From Xylocopa sonorina (taxonomy: Eukaryota; Arthropoda; Insecta; Hymenoptera; Apidae): a stretch of DNA of 64,000 nt. The notes below the pieces were generated by a model. That model was not told where the DNA came from. It ran no database searches and worked only from the letters and a program-made list of their open reading frames with translations. Both the position numbers and the translations under genes were made by a program. The DNA is taken from contig NC_135200.1 of NCBI RefSeq assembly GCF_050948175.1, positions 2,914,001-2,978,000 on the forward strand, in the 5' to 3' direction. This document shows, one piece after another, positions 26,061-38,224 of the stretch; position 1 is the stretch's first letter; every line of letters starts with the position of its first letter.

Positions 26061-27550
26061 ATGACTCTAATAGAATACTACAACTATTTAAACACAGAAA
26101 TATCTGGTGAGTGAACAAAATTAGTTTAAATTTTGTGCAGAAATATTTTGGCAATTATTTGAAATTCGTATAAAAATTGCACAGATCCAAGAACAAATGA
26201 CTGGTTTATCGTAAGATCACCTGCGCCTGTCCTCCTCATCACATTCTCGTATTTATACTTCGTCTTACGATGTGGACCCAGATACATGAAAGACAGACCT
26301 CCGTACAAGTTGAAAGGATTCATCAGATCCTACAATATTTTTCAAATCGTTACAAACGTATGGATAGTGTATTCTGTACTGGAAGCTGGCTGGTACAACG
26401 ACTACTTCCTGTATTGTGTGCCCGAAGAAAAATTCCTAAGGATACCTCAGGCCTATAAGGTACGATTGAATGTTCGATAAATGAATGTCAACATCTTCTC
26501 GAAGTTTAGCTACAATTCTACGGTTGAAACGATTAACAGTAAAGCTCGAACACTCGATGAACTAGGTGTTGATCGGTAGAGATGAACTACTTGATATTAA
26601 AACAAAGGTTCGACAATTCATTCCTTTCACACGAATTTAGATGCAAAACTGAGAAGAACAAGGTAGTACGATTGAGAAAGATTCAAACTACTAACAAATT
26701 TAACTACTCCATCGGTCTGCGTGGATTCTTTATACGTGACAAATATAAACTAATTTGTTATAGTTCCTCAACATATCGTGGTACATATTGTGTTTGAAAT
26801 TAGCTGATTATATCGAGACAGGCTTATTCGTCCTTAGAAAGAAACAAAATCAAATTTCGTTATTGCACTTATATCATCACGTCTCGACAGTCTTGTTCAG
26901 TTGGTTATGTATGAAATACTTCATCAGTGGTGTGGGCATGACGATTCCTATAGTTAATAGTTCGATACACGTGATAATGTACACGTATTATTTGCTTTCA
27001 TCATTCGGCCCGTCTGTGCAGAAACTGATAACACGGGTAAAACCTTTTATCACCATTGCGCAAATGGTAAGTATAGTATTAAAGCGAACGTCTTCGGCCA
27101 AAAATTTCACTGAAAGCAAACGTCAGATTAGTTAATCTAATATAGCGTGTACGCCATCTGACGTTTCTACTTACTTTTTATCATTCTTCTTTTTAATTAT
27201 TTATAAATCATCGTAATTGTCTCCCATTATTGACTTATTACTATTATTAGAGATGAACATGACATAACTAAGTTGATGGTGACGCTTCCTATTGATAGGC
27301 TGAATATAGTTCTTTCTCATGAACAACACAACACATTTTGCTCTTCTAACTTTTATCATATTAATTACATTCCTCCTGTTAATAGGTGCAATTTGTATTT
27401 CTAATAACCTACTCGATACAAGCTTATATTCCTGGCTGTCGTGGACAAGAGATTAATGCTGCCATCCTAATCGTTAACCTCATCATTAATTTCATCCTAT
27501 TTTACAACTTTTACCGTAAAAATTATATAGAGAAAAAGAAACAAAAATGA
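26061..27550 (+). CDS. ELO-family very-long-chain fatty acid elongase, copy A
   Basis: Four exons: 26061-26106, 26185-26459, 26764-27066 and 27386-27550, all with GT-AG borders and compatible phases, giving 262 residues. ELO proteins are multipass ER membrane condensing enzymes that add two carbons from malonyl-CoA to long-chain acyl-CoA. The diagnostic histidine box HLYHH (HxxHH) is in exon 3, preceded by VLRKKQNQIS and followed by a region with HVIMYTYYLLSSFGP, as in the family. Exon 2 carries GPRYMKDRPPYKLKGF and YNIFQ, also typical. The C terminus ends KKKQK, a KKxx-type ER retrieval signal. The length is normal for ELOs (about 260-320). The usual KxxExxDT box reads KLADYIET here. Intron 2 differs from those of copies C-E. 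Substrate length cannot be told from sequence; insect relatives often feed cuticular hydrocarbon or pheromone synthesis. Confidence 0.9.
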
Positions 27551-28528
27551 TAATTAGGAAGTATTCTTCATTAGGGATCCTATACGATAAACCGTGAATA
27601 ACGGTAACGAATATCGCACACATTAACAACCGTCGCAGTTCATATAATAAATATCTCCACTATTTGAAAATTATCATCCCTTGAACCAAGTTAAGCTCGC
27701 AATATTACACATCTGTTACTTTCGCCATTTCTACGTTCACTTTCATTATCGCTTCTGATAAGTTATAATATTTTATTTTATTTATTTCATAATGCTCACT
27801 GTTCAAAGTAAAAGCTACTTTCGTGAGAAAGTGCAACGTATATTTCTACATTGTTGAACAAAATATTGTGCAAGAATTGAAATGTGTTTCATGACCCGAC
27901 AAGTAAAGATTCGTTTTCGTAAGGAACGGCACCGACTTAATTTCTACATCTGGTATTGATCGCTTACTTATTGATACGTCCAAATATTTGCGTTAACTTT
28001 TAATGGGGGTCGTGATTGTGGATTGTAACTTTACAAATTCCAACAGAATCACAGATGATAAATCCTGAGGACGTATCTGCAACCAACTTTTTAAATGTTT
28101 TGAAAGATTAAAATTCTTTATTTGAGATTTCTCCACTTCTTCTCCTCAAATATCGCGTTTTCTCTATCATGGCTTCTAAAGATATTGCAAAAGGGTGAAC
28201 GCAATTTCTGCTCGCACAAACATAATGTAATAATGTAAGCGATTTACTTCACGTAATTAAATTCACGCAATTTATATTATGTGTGGTTAGATCGAAAAAA
28301 TCGAACGAAGACAAGCATCTTATGAACTGATCGTACCCGAGTTTGAACGACTCGTTTGGTATAGTACACGATCAGTTTAAATAGCAGTGACCTATACTTG
28401 ATCTATTCGATGGTTAATATTACATGTATATTACTATGAATTGGTATCAACTGGTTACGTACGTACAAACTGTGACATCCATGGTAACTGTTTATTATTG
28501 CTCATCACTGGCGTGAATGTTTACGCGA
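27551..28528. other. Spacer between elongase copies A and B
   Basis: This is part of the duplicated unit. Its sequence (for example the block with GATAAATCCTGAGGACG near 28055) recurs downstream of copies C and D. Near 28395-28440 are degraded versions of the upstream promoter block, but no TATATAAA remains before copy B. Confidence 0.6.
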
Positions 28529-28661
28529 GGTTTATCGTAAGATCACCTGTGCTCATCCTTCTCATCATGTTGTCATATTTATACTTCGACTTACAATGTG
28601 GACCCAGATACATGAAAGACAGTTTCCTCCGTACAAGTTGCAAGGGTTCATTAGATGCTAC

Positions 28662-29370
28662 AACCGATAGTGTACAACCGAAAAAGGGGTGATTCTACAT
28701 GAAAAGATAAGTCGAAAATATAGAATAACAATTTTTCGTTTGAGGTTTTGTTTTGGAGAAAATCGACTTTAAATTTCTGCCGGGTACGGATGCACTTGAT
28801 CACATCCCGTTGTAACAGATCTCACTGTAGATAATTGTTTCGATTGAAGTTATGTTGATAAACATTTCCAATATCACGGAAACGTTTTCCTAGCTGTGAG
28901 AGTTTTTTAAACCCACATTACAAAAGTTGGATTGATCGTGGTGGAACAACAGCTAGGCCATCACGCTCTCCTGAGCTTAACTCCGCTTGACTTTTACTTA
29001 TGGAGCCATATTAAATCAATTGTGTATTCCGAAGAAATCACAAGTTTCGAACAATTGAAAGAAAAGCTTATTGCAGCCTTTCGTACATTAAAACAACCGA
29101 ATACCTTAGAAATCGTTCATAGAAATTTAATTAGAAGAGCAGAATTATGTTTTGACCTGGATGGCCAACATTTTCAGCTATTTCATTATCTGTTCGTAAT
29201 TTACGTGATCTATCGAGACTGATTTATAGTAAGATCCATTACAACGGGACGTGATCAAGTGCACCCGTACCCGGCGAAAATTCAAAATCCATTTTCTCGA
29301 AAACAAAGCCTCGAATGAAGAATTGTTCTTCTATATTTTCGACTTATTTTTCCATGTAGAATCACCTCCC
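28662..29370. mobile_element. Long-TIR DNA transposon remnant inside elongase B
   Basis: The two ends (about 28662-28800 and 29236-29370) are imperfect inverted repeats of roughly 130 bp, sharing GATTCTACATG, AATAAGTCGAAAATATAGAA and GGGTACGGrTGCACTTGATCAC. The element inserted in exon 2 of copy B, with loss of adjacent exon sequence and of the outermost TIR bases. Between the arms is a plus-strand frame (28932-29222) that resembles the C-terminal end of an IS630/Tc1/mariner-superfamily transposase, with LTPLDFYLW carrying what would be the last catalytic Asp. The N-terminal two thirds are absent, so it is non-autonomous. A related copy lies at 34302-34985. Confidence 0.7.
28932..29222 (+). 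pseudogene. Transposase C-terminal fragment
   Basis: The 96-codon frame includes TPLDFYLWSHIKSIVY, a middle stretch with LKEKLIAAFRTLK and an ending with RRAELCFDLDGQHFQ. This pattern is typical of the C terminus of insect DDE transposases of the Tc1/mariner-like group. No DNA-binding domain or first two catalytic Asp residues precede it. It is a dead fragment carried inside a transposon remnant. Confidence 0.6.
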
Positions 29371-30773
29371 TTTCACACGAAGAAAGATACCTAAAGACAT
29401 CTCAGGCCTATCAGGTATGATTGGAAGTTTATTGAAACGAATAGTGTTTCTAAGAAGTGTGGCGATGCCACACGATCAACGCAAAAGTTATTGTTGAAGC
29501 GTCATTAAATGATCACAGAGGCAATCGAAAACTCTGATTAAACTCATCAATATTTAATCACTTTCGTCCACAGAAATTCAAATGCTGGAAACCCATAACA
29601 CTCTTTCGTTCAAAAACTACAATTAGGTAAGTCCTTAACGCAAACCCGATACAAAAAGATTCAAGTACATGGCTAAATAAATCACTCGATCTATCTGCAT
29701 GATTTTCCTGTGTGAGAAAAATAAGAATTTATTTTTTTCAGTTTTCTAATATCATGTGGTATGTGCTGTGTTTGAAACTAATCGATTTCATCAAGACTGG
29801 CCTATTCGTCCCCAAGGAGAAGGAAAATCGAATTTCGTTCTTGCACTTGTATCTCCACGTTTTGACAGTCCTAATCACCTGGATCTCCATCAAATACTTT
29901 GTCAGTGGTACGACTCTGACGACTTTTATAGTTAATTGTTCAATGCAGGCGATGATGTACACGTATTATTTCCTTTCGTCGTTCAGGCCGACCATATAGA
30001 AGCTGGTACGACCAGTAAAACCATTCGTCACTATTGCACAAATGGTAAGTAAAAAATGTAAGAAATCGTATCGAAACGAATCTTCCCTTCTAAACACTTT
30101 ACTAAAAGCAAATGTCAGTTTTAATAAACGGTCATCGCGCACTGGCAATCAATGAGAACGTACATATAACTGAAAACTATTGCACGCGTGTCGTTCGATC
30201 AGTTATCTTTTATCATTCCCTTTTTAAAAAGTTTTCTTTTATCAAATTTTGCTAAACACATAAATTGGGCATATTAGACATTAAAAGACAAACACAACTG
30301 ATCAAATGAAGATGAAAAATGAAGATGGGCAGAATGGCTGACATGTTGATCTGGATAATTGTTTAAATAAAAAAAATTGGTTAATGAACCACGTTAGACA
30401 GTCCTGAAAATTTGACGATTGTACCAATAGTAGAGCAGCCCGATACCTTCGAGTAGCCTTTCGGATACCTTGATAATTATCAATCGTCAGATACCTCTAG
30501 GTCGATCAAACTCGAATACGATCAGTTCATAAGATACTTGCCCCCTTTCGAATCGTAGTGGTGCATAATAAAAATGCACCTTTAAACGCATCTTCAATTC
30601 AACGCATTCGGATATAGACGAGGAAGGACAGATACAATGTAACACCGATCTGTAAGTAGTAAACTTTCACTGGTTTTTGTTTAACACGTTCGAAAACTAC
30701 ATTACCTTAGAATAATGAGACCTACCTCGAGAGATACTTTTGCATTTTTAAGCAACAACTCATTCGTCTATGC

Positions 30774-30966
30774 CAGCGTTTCTTAAACAATTGTACGCGT
30801 ACCTCCTGAAAAGCGGGTAATATTTGGTAGAGGTACACGATGTACCGGGCATTGACTGTGCTTGCCGCAATAACCTTACTTTATCCTCATTTTTTCGACA
30901 AGAGATTTTCAGTGTTACGGATATTATAAAAGGGATACACAAATATCGAAAATTTTGGAAACACTG
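30774..30966. mobile_element. hAT-like MITE (about 193 bp)
   Basis: The left end reads CAGCGTTTCTTAAAC. The right end, read inward, is CAGTGTTTCCAAAAT, fitting the CAGxGTTTC termini of hAT elements. CTATGC occurs next to both ends, suggesting an imperfect 8-bp target duplication. There is no coding capacity. Confidence 0.45.
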
Positions 30967-31778
30967 ATCCTATGCAATGATTTGACCTTTGTTTGCTCTT
31001 GACGCTACCAAGCGTAGTGTTTTCGGTTTAAATCACGCCTACATTATGAGACAAAGGCTGACATTACCCAACTCAACGATTGACGACAATCTCGATCAAG
31101 GTAAATTATTTTCGATGAACTTTGTGACCATCATAATCTAATGATAATGTAGGCCAACATTAGCGTTAGATGTCTTTATGGCACAATAACGATATGCAAA
31201 CAAATGTATATATAGCCAGCCATATATAATGTATATACACCTGCCCATGTTGGAATTCGCACATTTTACTTTTATTCTATGCCAATACAAACCGAATAGA
31301 GACACGCATCATTTATTCCTGGCAAACATTCCCATTATTGCCAGAGATAAATATTTAATACTCGTACATATAAAGATGCTATCAACCGATCACACGCGAA
31401 TTTTATCGACTCACCCCGAAATTTATCAAGTGAAATTATAGTATACTAGAGGTAAACAGCTATTGGAAATTATCGAAGTACCTGAATTATAAAACTGAGA
31501 ATTACAATGACAACGCGCACCTGCAGACATATGCATTCTGCCTTGATAGAAGACTTTCAGTCTGTATGTACCAATCAACCTCGGTATTTATCTTCGAACG
31601 AAAATTTTAATTCGTACAAAATTAATACCCAGCAATGTTTCGGTAAATCTGATTTCGAAAATATTGGAATGACGTTACAATAATAGATAATTGATCATTC
31701 GCTTAGCTACCATTTGACCTGCACTTAATCCATTCGCTCGTTAATATTCTAAATATATTACCATTTATCAACTAAGCA

Positions 31779-31787
31779 TATATAAAA
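31779..31787 (+). promoter_or_regulatory. TATA box of elongase copy C
   Basis: TATATAAAA lies 70 bp before the ATG, within GCATATATAAA, at the same distance as in copy E. Confidence 0.6.
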
Positions 31788-31848
31788 TGGGAAATGCATA
31801 GTAAGTGTCTGTTATTGTTCGTAGCAAACGTGAAAGAGAGGAAGCATC

Positions 31849-33481
31849 ATGTCTTTAATAAAATTGTATAACTATTTCAACAACGAAGTAGCTGGTAAGT
31901 GAGAAAATTAGGGTACAAGCTCGTTCCGGAATATTTGTACAGTGATTTGAAACTCGTACAAAAATTATACAGATCCAAGAACAAATGACTGGTTTATCGT
32001 AAGATCACCTGTGCCCGTTCTTCTTATCACATTCTCGTATTTATACTTCGTCTTACGATGTGGACCCAGATTCATGAAAGACAGAACTCCGTACAAGTTG
32101 AAAGGATTCATCAGATGCTACAATATTTTTCAAATTGTGACAAACGCGTGGATAGTGTATGCCATATTAGAAGCTGGATGGTACGACGACTACTTCCTGT
32201 ATTGCGTGTACGAAGAAAAATTCCCAAGGACACCACAGGGCTATAAGGTACGATTGGAAATTTATTGAAACGAATAGTGTCTCCAAGAAGTGTAGCGATG
32301 CTATGATTCCAACGATCAACGTGAAAGTTATTGTTAACGTGTCATTAAATGATCGCAGTCTTTCTGCACGTACTATTTCAGTGGCAATCGAATACTCTGA
32401 TCAGACTCATCGTCACTTAATGTCATTCATATAAAAGTCAAGGATAATATGTTTGCGATCCCCGTGTATAGCAATTGGACAATACAAACGCGATAAAAAA
32501 AGATCCAAATCGACGGCAAAATAAATCACTCGATCTATCTGCGTGATTTTCCCATTTGATGAATAAAAATTAATATGTTTCAGTTCACTATTATCACGTG
32601 GTACTTACTGTATTTGAAAATAATCGATTACATCGAGACTGGCTTATTCGTCCTCAGGAAGAAGAACAATCAAATTTCGTTCTTACACTTGTATCATCAC
32701 GCTTCGACTGTTATATACACTTGGATATGTGCCAAGTATTTTGTCAGTGGTATGGCTATGACGATTCCTGTAGTTAATTGTTCGATACACGTGATAATGT
32801 ACACGTATTATTTGCTTTCGTCGTTTGGTCCGTCTATGCAGAAACTGACAGCACCGATAAAACCTTTCATCACCATTGCGCAAATGGTAAGTACAAAATT
32901 GTAGAAATCTAGCCGCAAACTATTGTACGCGCCGTCGTCATATGCGTCGTTTATTCAATTAGAGTTATCAACAAACTTCACCTCATACAATACTCACTTT
33001 CTGACCAGAAGTCGTACCATAATTATTCAGCTTGTACATGTATTATCTAAACATATAAATTACGCATAATAAACATTAACAGACAAACATTACTGACCAA
33101 ATGTAAATGACATAACTAAGTAGGTTGTGGAGGCACTTCCTATTGAGTGACTGACGTCACACGGCTGACTTAGATATACGTATACATAAATTGAAAAGAG
33201 TTAGCATAAATCGAAACCTTTCGTCAGCCGGTGAATATAATTCTTTTCCATGGACAACACGACACATTTTACTCCACCAACTTTTCTCATATTAATTATA
33301 TTCCTTCCGTTAACAGGTGCAATTTGTGTTTCTAATAAGCTACTCGATACAAGCTTATATTCCTGGCTGTCCTGGACAAGAGTTTAGTGCTGCTATTCTA
33401 ATCTTTAACCTCATCATCAATTTCATCCTATTTTACAACTTTTACCGTAAAAATTATGTAGAGAAAAAGAAACAAAAATGA
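31849..33481 (+). CDS. ELO-family very-long-chain fatty acid elongase, copy C
   Basis: Exons are 31849-31894, 31973-32247, 32584-32886 and 33317-33481, giving 262 residues. Exon lengths and phases are identical to copy A. The histidine box HLYHH, VLRKKNNQIS before it, and HVIMYTYYLLSSFGP after it are all intact. The box usually written KxxExxDT reads KIIDYIET. The C terminus ends EKKKQK, an ER retrieval-type dilysine. The conserved TATA box is upstream and AATAAA lies at 33517-33522. Exons 1-2 and intron 1 are nearly the same as in copy E, whereas intron 2 is essentially identical to that of copy D, which suggests gene conversion. The predicted role is the condensing step of acyl-CoA elongation in the ER. 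Substrate is unknown. Confidence 0.9.
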
Positions 33482-34301
33482 CAATTAAGGAGTATTCTAC
33501 GTTAGAGACTCTGTACAATAAATGGTGAATATCGGTAACGGATATCGCATACAATAACTACCGTCACAGTTTATAGATATCTCTACTATTTGGAAATTAT
33601 CATCCCTTGAATCGAGTTAAGCCTGAAATGTTACACATCTGTTACTTTCGTCATTTCTACGTTCTACGAAAGACTTCTACTGTACAGATACATTTATCAC
33701 TCTTGGACACTGCTCACACTAAAAGCTACCTTTATGAGAAAGTGCAACGTATATTTCTACAATGTTCAACAAAATATTGTCCAACAATTGAAATGTGATT
33801 CATATCTCGACAAATAAAGATTCGTTTCCGTAAGCAAGGGCACCGACTTAATTTCTACATCTGGTATCGATCGCTTACGTGATCCGTCCATTTCCGGCAA
33901 CTTTTAATGGTGGTCGCAATTGTGGATTGTAACTTTAGAAATTCCAACAGAACCACAGATGATAAATCCTGAGGATGTATCCGCAACCAACTTTTTACGA
34001 ATATACGTAAAACTAATTAACACATGAGATTAAAATTTTTGATTTAAGATTTCTTTAACACTTCTTCTCAGATTTCGTGTCGATCGATTGCTGATTCCTA
34101 TCGGAAGGACATTTTTATTTATTCGACGTGTCTGTTTTCACTACCATGCCATATATAGGAGTTGGAAAAGAACGGACATAAATTCAACAATAATCGGGTG
34201 AGTAAGCCACGTTTGTGGACTTTAAGCATTATATATTATATTACTACATATAAACAGTATCTTTGAATGTGCAGATATAACTGAATATATTATATTATAT
34301 A

Positions 34302-34985
34302 GAGGGTGTTCGGTAACTGGTGGTACAATCGAAAAAGGGGTAATTTTAGATGAGAAAATAAGTCGAAAATGTAGAATAACAATTTTTCATTCCAGGCTTT
34401 ATTTTCGAGAAAATGAACTTTGAATTTTTGCCAGATACAGGTGTACTTGAATACGGGTACACTGAACAATAAAACATGGAGTTTTCTAAGGGCTCGTTTA
34501 TTGCACGTTCTTGACTAAAAGGCTATTTTTGAGAGATTTTCTTAATTTTTTAAAACATTATCAAGGCTGGATTGGTCGTGTTAAAGCAATAGCTTGGCCA
34601 GCACGCTCTCATGAGCTTAGCTCCGCTTGCCTTTTATTTATGGAGCCATATTAAATCAATTGTGTATTCCAAAGAAATCACAAGTTGCGAAAAATTGAAA
34701 GAAAAGCTTATTGCAGCCTTTCGTACACTAAAACAACCGAATAACATAGAAAGCGTTCATAGATATTTAATCAGAAGAGCAGCATTATGTTTTCGCCAGG
34801 ATGGCCAACATTTTCAGCTATTTCATTATCTGTTCGTAATTTATGTGATCCACGAGACGTGATCAAGTGCACCCGTACCCGGCGAAAATTCAAAGTCCAT
34901 TTTCTCGAAACTAAAGCCTAAGATGAAAAATTCTTATTCTATCGTTTTCACTTATTTTTTACACTACCAGTTACCGAATACCCTT
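34302..34985. mobile_element. Long-TIR DNA transposon remnant in the C-D spacer
   Basis: This is the second, more complete copy of the element seen at 28662-29370. It is flanked by TA on both sides. Its ends read GAGGGTGTTCGGTAACTGG and, inverted, AAGGGTATTCGGTAACTGG. The arms continue as imperfect inverted repeats of over 100 bp. The internal frame (34611-34862) is the same transposase C-terminal fragment, but the motif TPLDFYLW has become APLAFYLW, so the presumed catalytic Asp is Ala. Confidence 0.7.
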
Positions 34986-36398
34986 TATAAATATGCTTTG
35001 CACGGATTTAGACAAATTTCAGCCTTCGTAAATGTTCATAACAATGAAAGATTTCCAGTTGTCGCGGTTTTTTCAAGTCTGGTTTATATCATTATTCCCA
35101 TCAACTTTTCTCGATACATATAATCGTTTGCGACACAAATTTTCGACACATTTGAAAAAAAAACTAATAATAAACAAATAAGGAAACTTTACTTCATTCC
35201 ATATTAGATGACAATCACTATTAATGAACATTCTCGATTCGTTTGCTCAGATTTCCATTCATTCCCTTTTTTTCTCCAGACACTTACATATAGATTGTAT
35301 TCAGACTTTCACACATACCCAGTCACAATAAAATCATTTACACTCTATAATAGATATAACTTAATGAAATACTTAACGTGCCAGTAGAAACATGTAAAAC
35401 CGTAACATTAAGTTATAGATTTTATGTGATAAAGTGCAGTGCATATGAGCAACAGTTCTTTCGTTGATTTATTAATTCCATTTTTGTCTGCTCTTGACGC
35501 CACCTCGATCGTAACTGCTGGCCGTTTATTCCCTCTCTACGTATTGGGACTACGATCCATCCGGTCAGACGAAATTATTCCGTCTGCTTTCACGTCATCT
35601 TTAACGGGTTTGCCGTTCATTCCGTGCGTTAAGGTAATGTACTCTGATCGAGATTATCTGTACGTGTCAATTAACGACAGTTTCAGTCGAAGTGAATTAT
35701 TTCCTATCAACTTTATGATCATCATAATCGGATGATAATGTACGCCAATATCAACGTTATTCATGTTTAGAATACAATAACGTTTATGCAAAAAAATGTA
35801 TATATCACCGGGTATACCTGTCTACTTTATTGTATATCAATATGTCAAATGCAAATGTTAGCAATAATTTTCATCGTATCATGCTTTAAGACTGGGTTCT
35901 ATATTCGAACGCATATTTTTCGGTTACTCTGTGTCACTATGAATCGAATGGAGATAAGCATCATTTATTCCTGGCAAATATTCCCATTATTGCTACAGAC
36001 AGATATTTAATGCTCGTACATATATAGATGTTATCAACCGACCACACGCAAATTTTATCGACTAGCCCCGAAATTTGTCGAGTGTGATTATAGTATACTA
36101 GAGGTAAGCTATTGAAAATTATCGAGGTACCTGAATTATAAAACGGAGAACTATAATGACAACGCGTACCTGCAAACATACACTTGATGCCTTGATAGAG
36201 GATTTTCAGTCTGTATGTACCTACCAATCTCGGTATTTATCTTCGAACGAAAAATTTAATTCGCACAAAATTACCTTGGAAGGTTTCAATTATTCTGATA
36301 ATTGACACAGTTCATCATCCGCTAAATTACCACTTGACCTATACATAATCCATTCACAGGTTAATGTTCCAAATATATTACCATGAATTAAATAAGCA

Positions 36399-36406
36399 TA
36401 TATAAA
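36399..36406 (+). promoter_or_regulatory. TATA box of elongase copy D
   Basis: TATATAAA within GCATATATAAAGTA lies 94 bp before the ATG. The longer distance than in copies C and E comes from extra leader sequence resembling that of copies A and B (GTGCATGTCTACGCG). Confidence 0.6.
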
Positions 36407-36492
36407 GTAAGAAATGCACAGTAAGTGTGTTATTGCTTATCGCAGGAGTGCATGTCTACGCGAAATTTACTGGATAGAAAAGAGGAAGGACC

Positions 36493-38224
36493 ATGACCCT
36501 AATAAAATTGTATAACTATCTCAACGACGAAGTGGCTGGTAAGTGAGTACAACCTCACCGTACTTGGTTAGGGTACAAACTACGTTCAGGAATATTGTCA
36601 CAATCATTTGAAATTCATGCGAAAATTACAGATCCAAGAACAAATAATTGGTTTATCGTAAGATCACCTGTGCCTGTCCTCCTCATCACGTTCACGTATT
36701 TATACTTCGTCTTACGATGTGGACCCAGATACATGAAAGACAGACCTCCGTACAAGTTGAAAGGATTCATCAGATGCTACGATATTTTTCAAATCGTGAC
36801 AAGCGCGTGGATAGTGTATACCATACTAGAAGCTGGATGGTACAATGACTACTTCCTGTATTGTGTGTACGAAGAAAAATTCCCAAGGACACCACAAGGC
36901 TATAAGGTACGATTGGATGTTTATTGAAACGAATAGTGTCTCCAAGAAGTGTAGCGATGCTATGATTCCAACGATCAACGTGAAAGTTATTGTTAACGTG
37001 TCATTAAATGATCGCAGTCTTTCTGCACGTACTATTTCAGTGGCAATCGAATACTCTGATCAGACTCATCGTCACTTAATGTCATTCATATAAAAGTCAA
37101 GGATAATATGTTTGCGATCCCCGTGTATAGCAATTGGACAATACAAACGCGATAAAAAAAGATCCAAATCGACGGCAAAATAAATCACTCGATCTATCTG
37201 CGTGATTTTCCCATTTGATGAATAAAAATTAATATGTTTCAGTTCACTATTATCATATGGTACTTACTGTATTTGAAAATAATCGATTACATCGAGACTG
37301 GCTTATTCGTCCTCAGGAAGAAGAACAATCAAATTTCGTTCTTACACTTGTATCATCACGCTTCGACTGTTATACACACTTGGATATGTGCCAAGTATTT
37401 TGTCAGTGGTATGGCTATGACGATTCCTTTAGTTAATAGTTCGATACACGTGATTATGTACACGTATTATTTGCTTTCGTCGTTTGGTCCGTCTATGCAG
37501 AAACTGATACAACGGGTAAAACCTTTCATCACCATTGCGCAAATGGTAAGTAAAAAATTGTAGAAATCGTATTAAAATGAAACTTCCCTTCTAAACACTT
37601 TATTAAAATAAATATCTGATTTAACAAACGGTCATCGCGCAGCGACAACCAATGAGTACGTATTTATAGTTGAAAACTATTGCACGCGTGTCGTTTGTTC
37701 AATTAGAGTTATCAACGATACTCGACGTCATGCAATATTTACCTTCTAGCGTGAAATCGTACTATAATTATTCAACTTACGCATGCATTATTTAAACATA
37801 TAAATTGCGCATAATAAACATTAACAGACAAACGCAACTGACCAAATGTAAATGACATAACTAAATAAGTTGAAGAGGCTTTTCCTATTGAGTGGCTGAC
37901 GTCATATGGCTGACTTAGATATACGTATACATAAATTGAAAAGATTTAGCACAGATCAAAACCTTTCGTCAGCCGATGACAACACCGACTGACAACACAA
38001 CACATTTTACTCCACCAACTTTTCTCATTTAATTATATTCCTTCTGTTAACAGGTTCAATTTTTGTTTCTAATAGGCTACTCGATACAAGCTTATATTCC
38101 TGAATGTCCTGGACAAAAGATTTCTGCTGGTATACTAATCTTTAACCTCATCATCAATTTCATCCTATTTTATAACTTTTACAACAAAAATTACGTACAG
38201 AAAAAGAAAAAAAATTATAAGTAG
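36493..38224 (+). CDS. ELO-family very-long-chain fatty acid elongase, copy D
   Basis: Exons are 36493-36538, 36632-36906, 37243-37545 and 38054-38224, giving 264 residues. The HLYHH box, the preceding LRKKNNQIS and the following HVIMYTYYLL are intact, and the acidic box reads KIIDYIET as in copy C. The last exon is six bases longer than in the other copies and ends KKKKNYK. It therefore lacks a lysine at -3, so neither the KKxx nor the KxKxx ER retrieval pattern is met. Intron 2 is almost identical to copy C, although exon 2 differs at about twenty positions. A poly(A) signal AATAAA is at 38253-38258. It should be an active elongase by its motifs; substrate unknown. Confidence 0.9.

Larger units (their letters stand above)
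28529..30044 (+). pseudogene. Elongase copy B, disrupted pseudogene
   Basis: Remnants are recognisable by alignment to the other copies. A deletion joins the upstream region directly to exon 2 (junction near 28527), removing the start codon, exon 1 and intron 1. Exon 2 is then interrupted near 28662 by a transposon remnant and resumes only for its last codons (about 29376-29414). Exon 3 is present at 29742-30044 but has an in-frame TAG at 29997-29999. Its histidine box reads HLYLH instead of HxxHH, and the downstream HVIMY is QAMMY. No exon 4 was found. The TATA box conserved in the other copies is missing. It cannot make a working elongase. Confidence 0.85.
30045..31848. other. Spacer between elongase copies B and C
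   Basis: This holds decayed unit sequence, a hAT-like MITE (30774-30966) and, from about 31000, the upstream block shared with copies D and E (for example CATCATTTATTCCTGGCAAA and GTATACTAGAGGTAA). The elongase exon 4 expected for copy B was not found here. Confidence 0.55.
33482..36492. other. Spacer between elongase copies C and D
   Basis: Duplicated unit sequence with a transposon remnant (34302-34985). A 98-codon frame at 35439-35735 lies in a block also found degraded upstream of copies C (about 31000-31160) and E (about 40900-41160). The other versions lack the frame, so it is probably not a gene. Confidence 0.55.

Noticed and set aside
35439..35735. 98-codon frame in the C-D spacer
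   Set aside because: The homologous blocks upstream of copies C and E do not keep the frame, so it is probably not coding.
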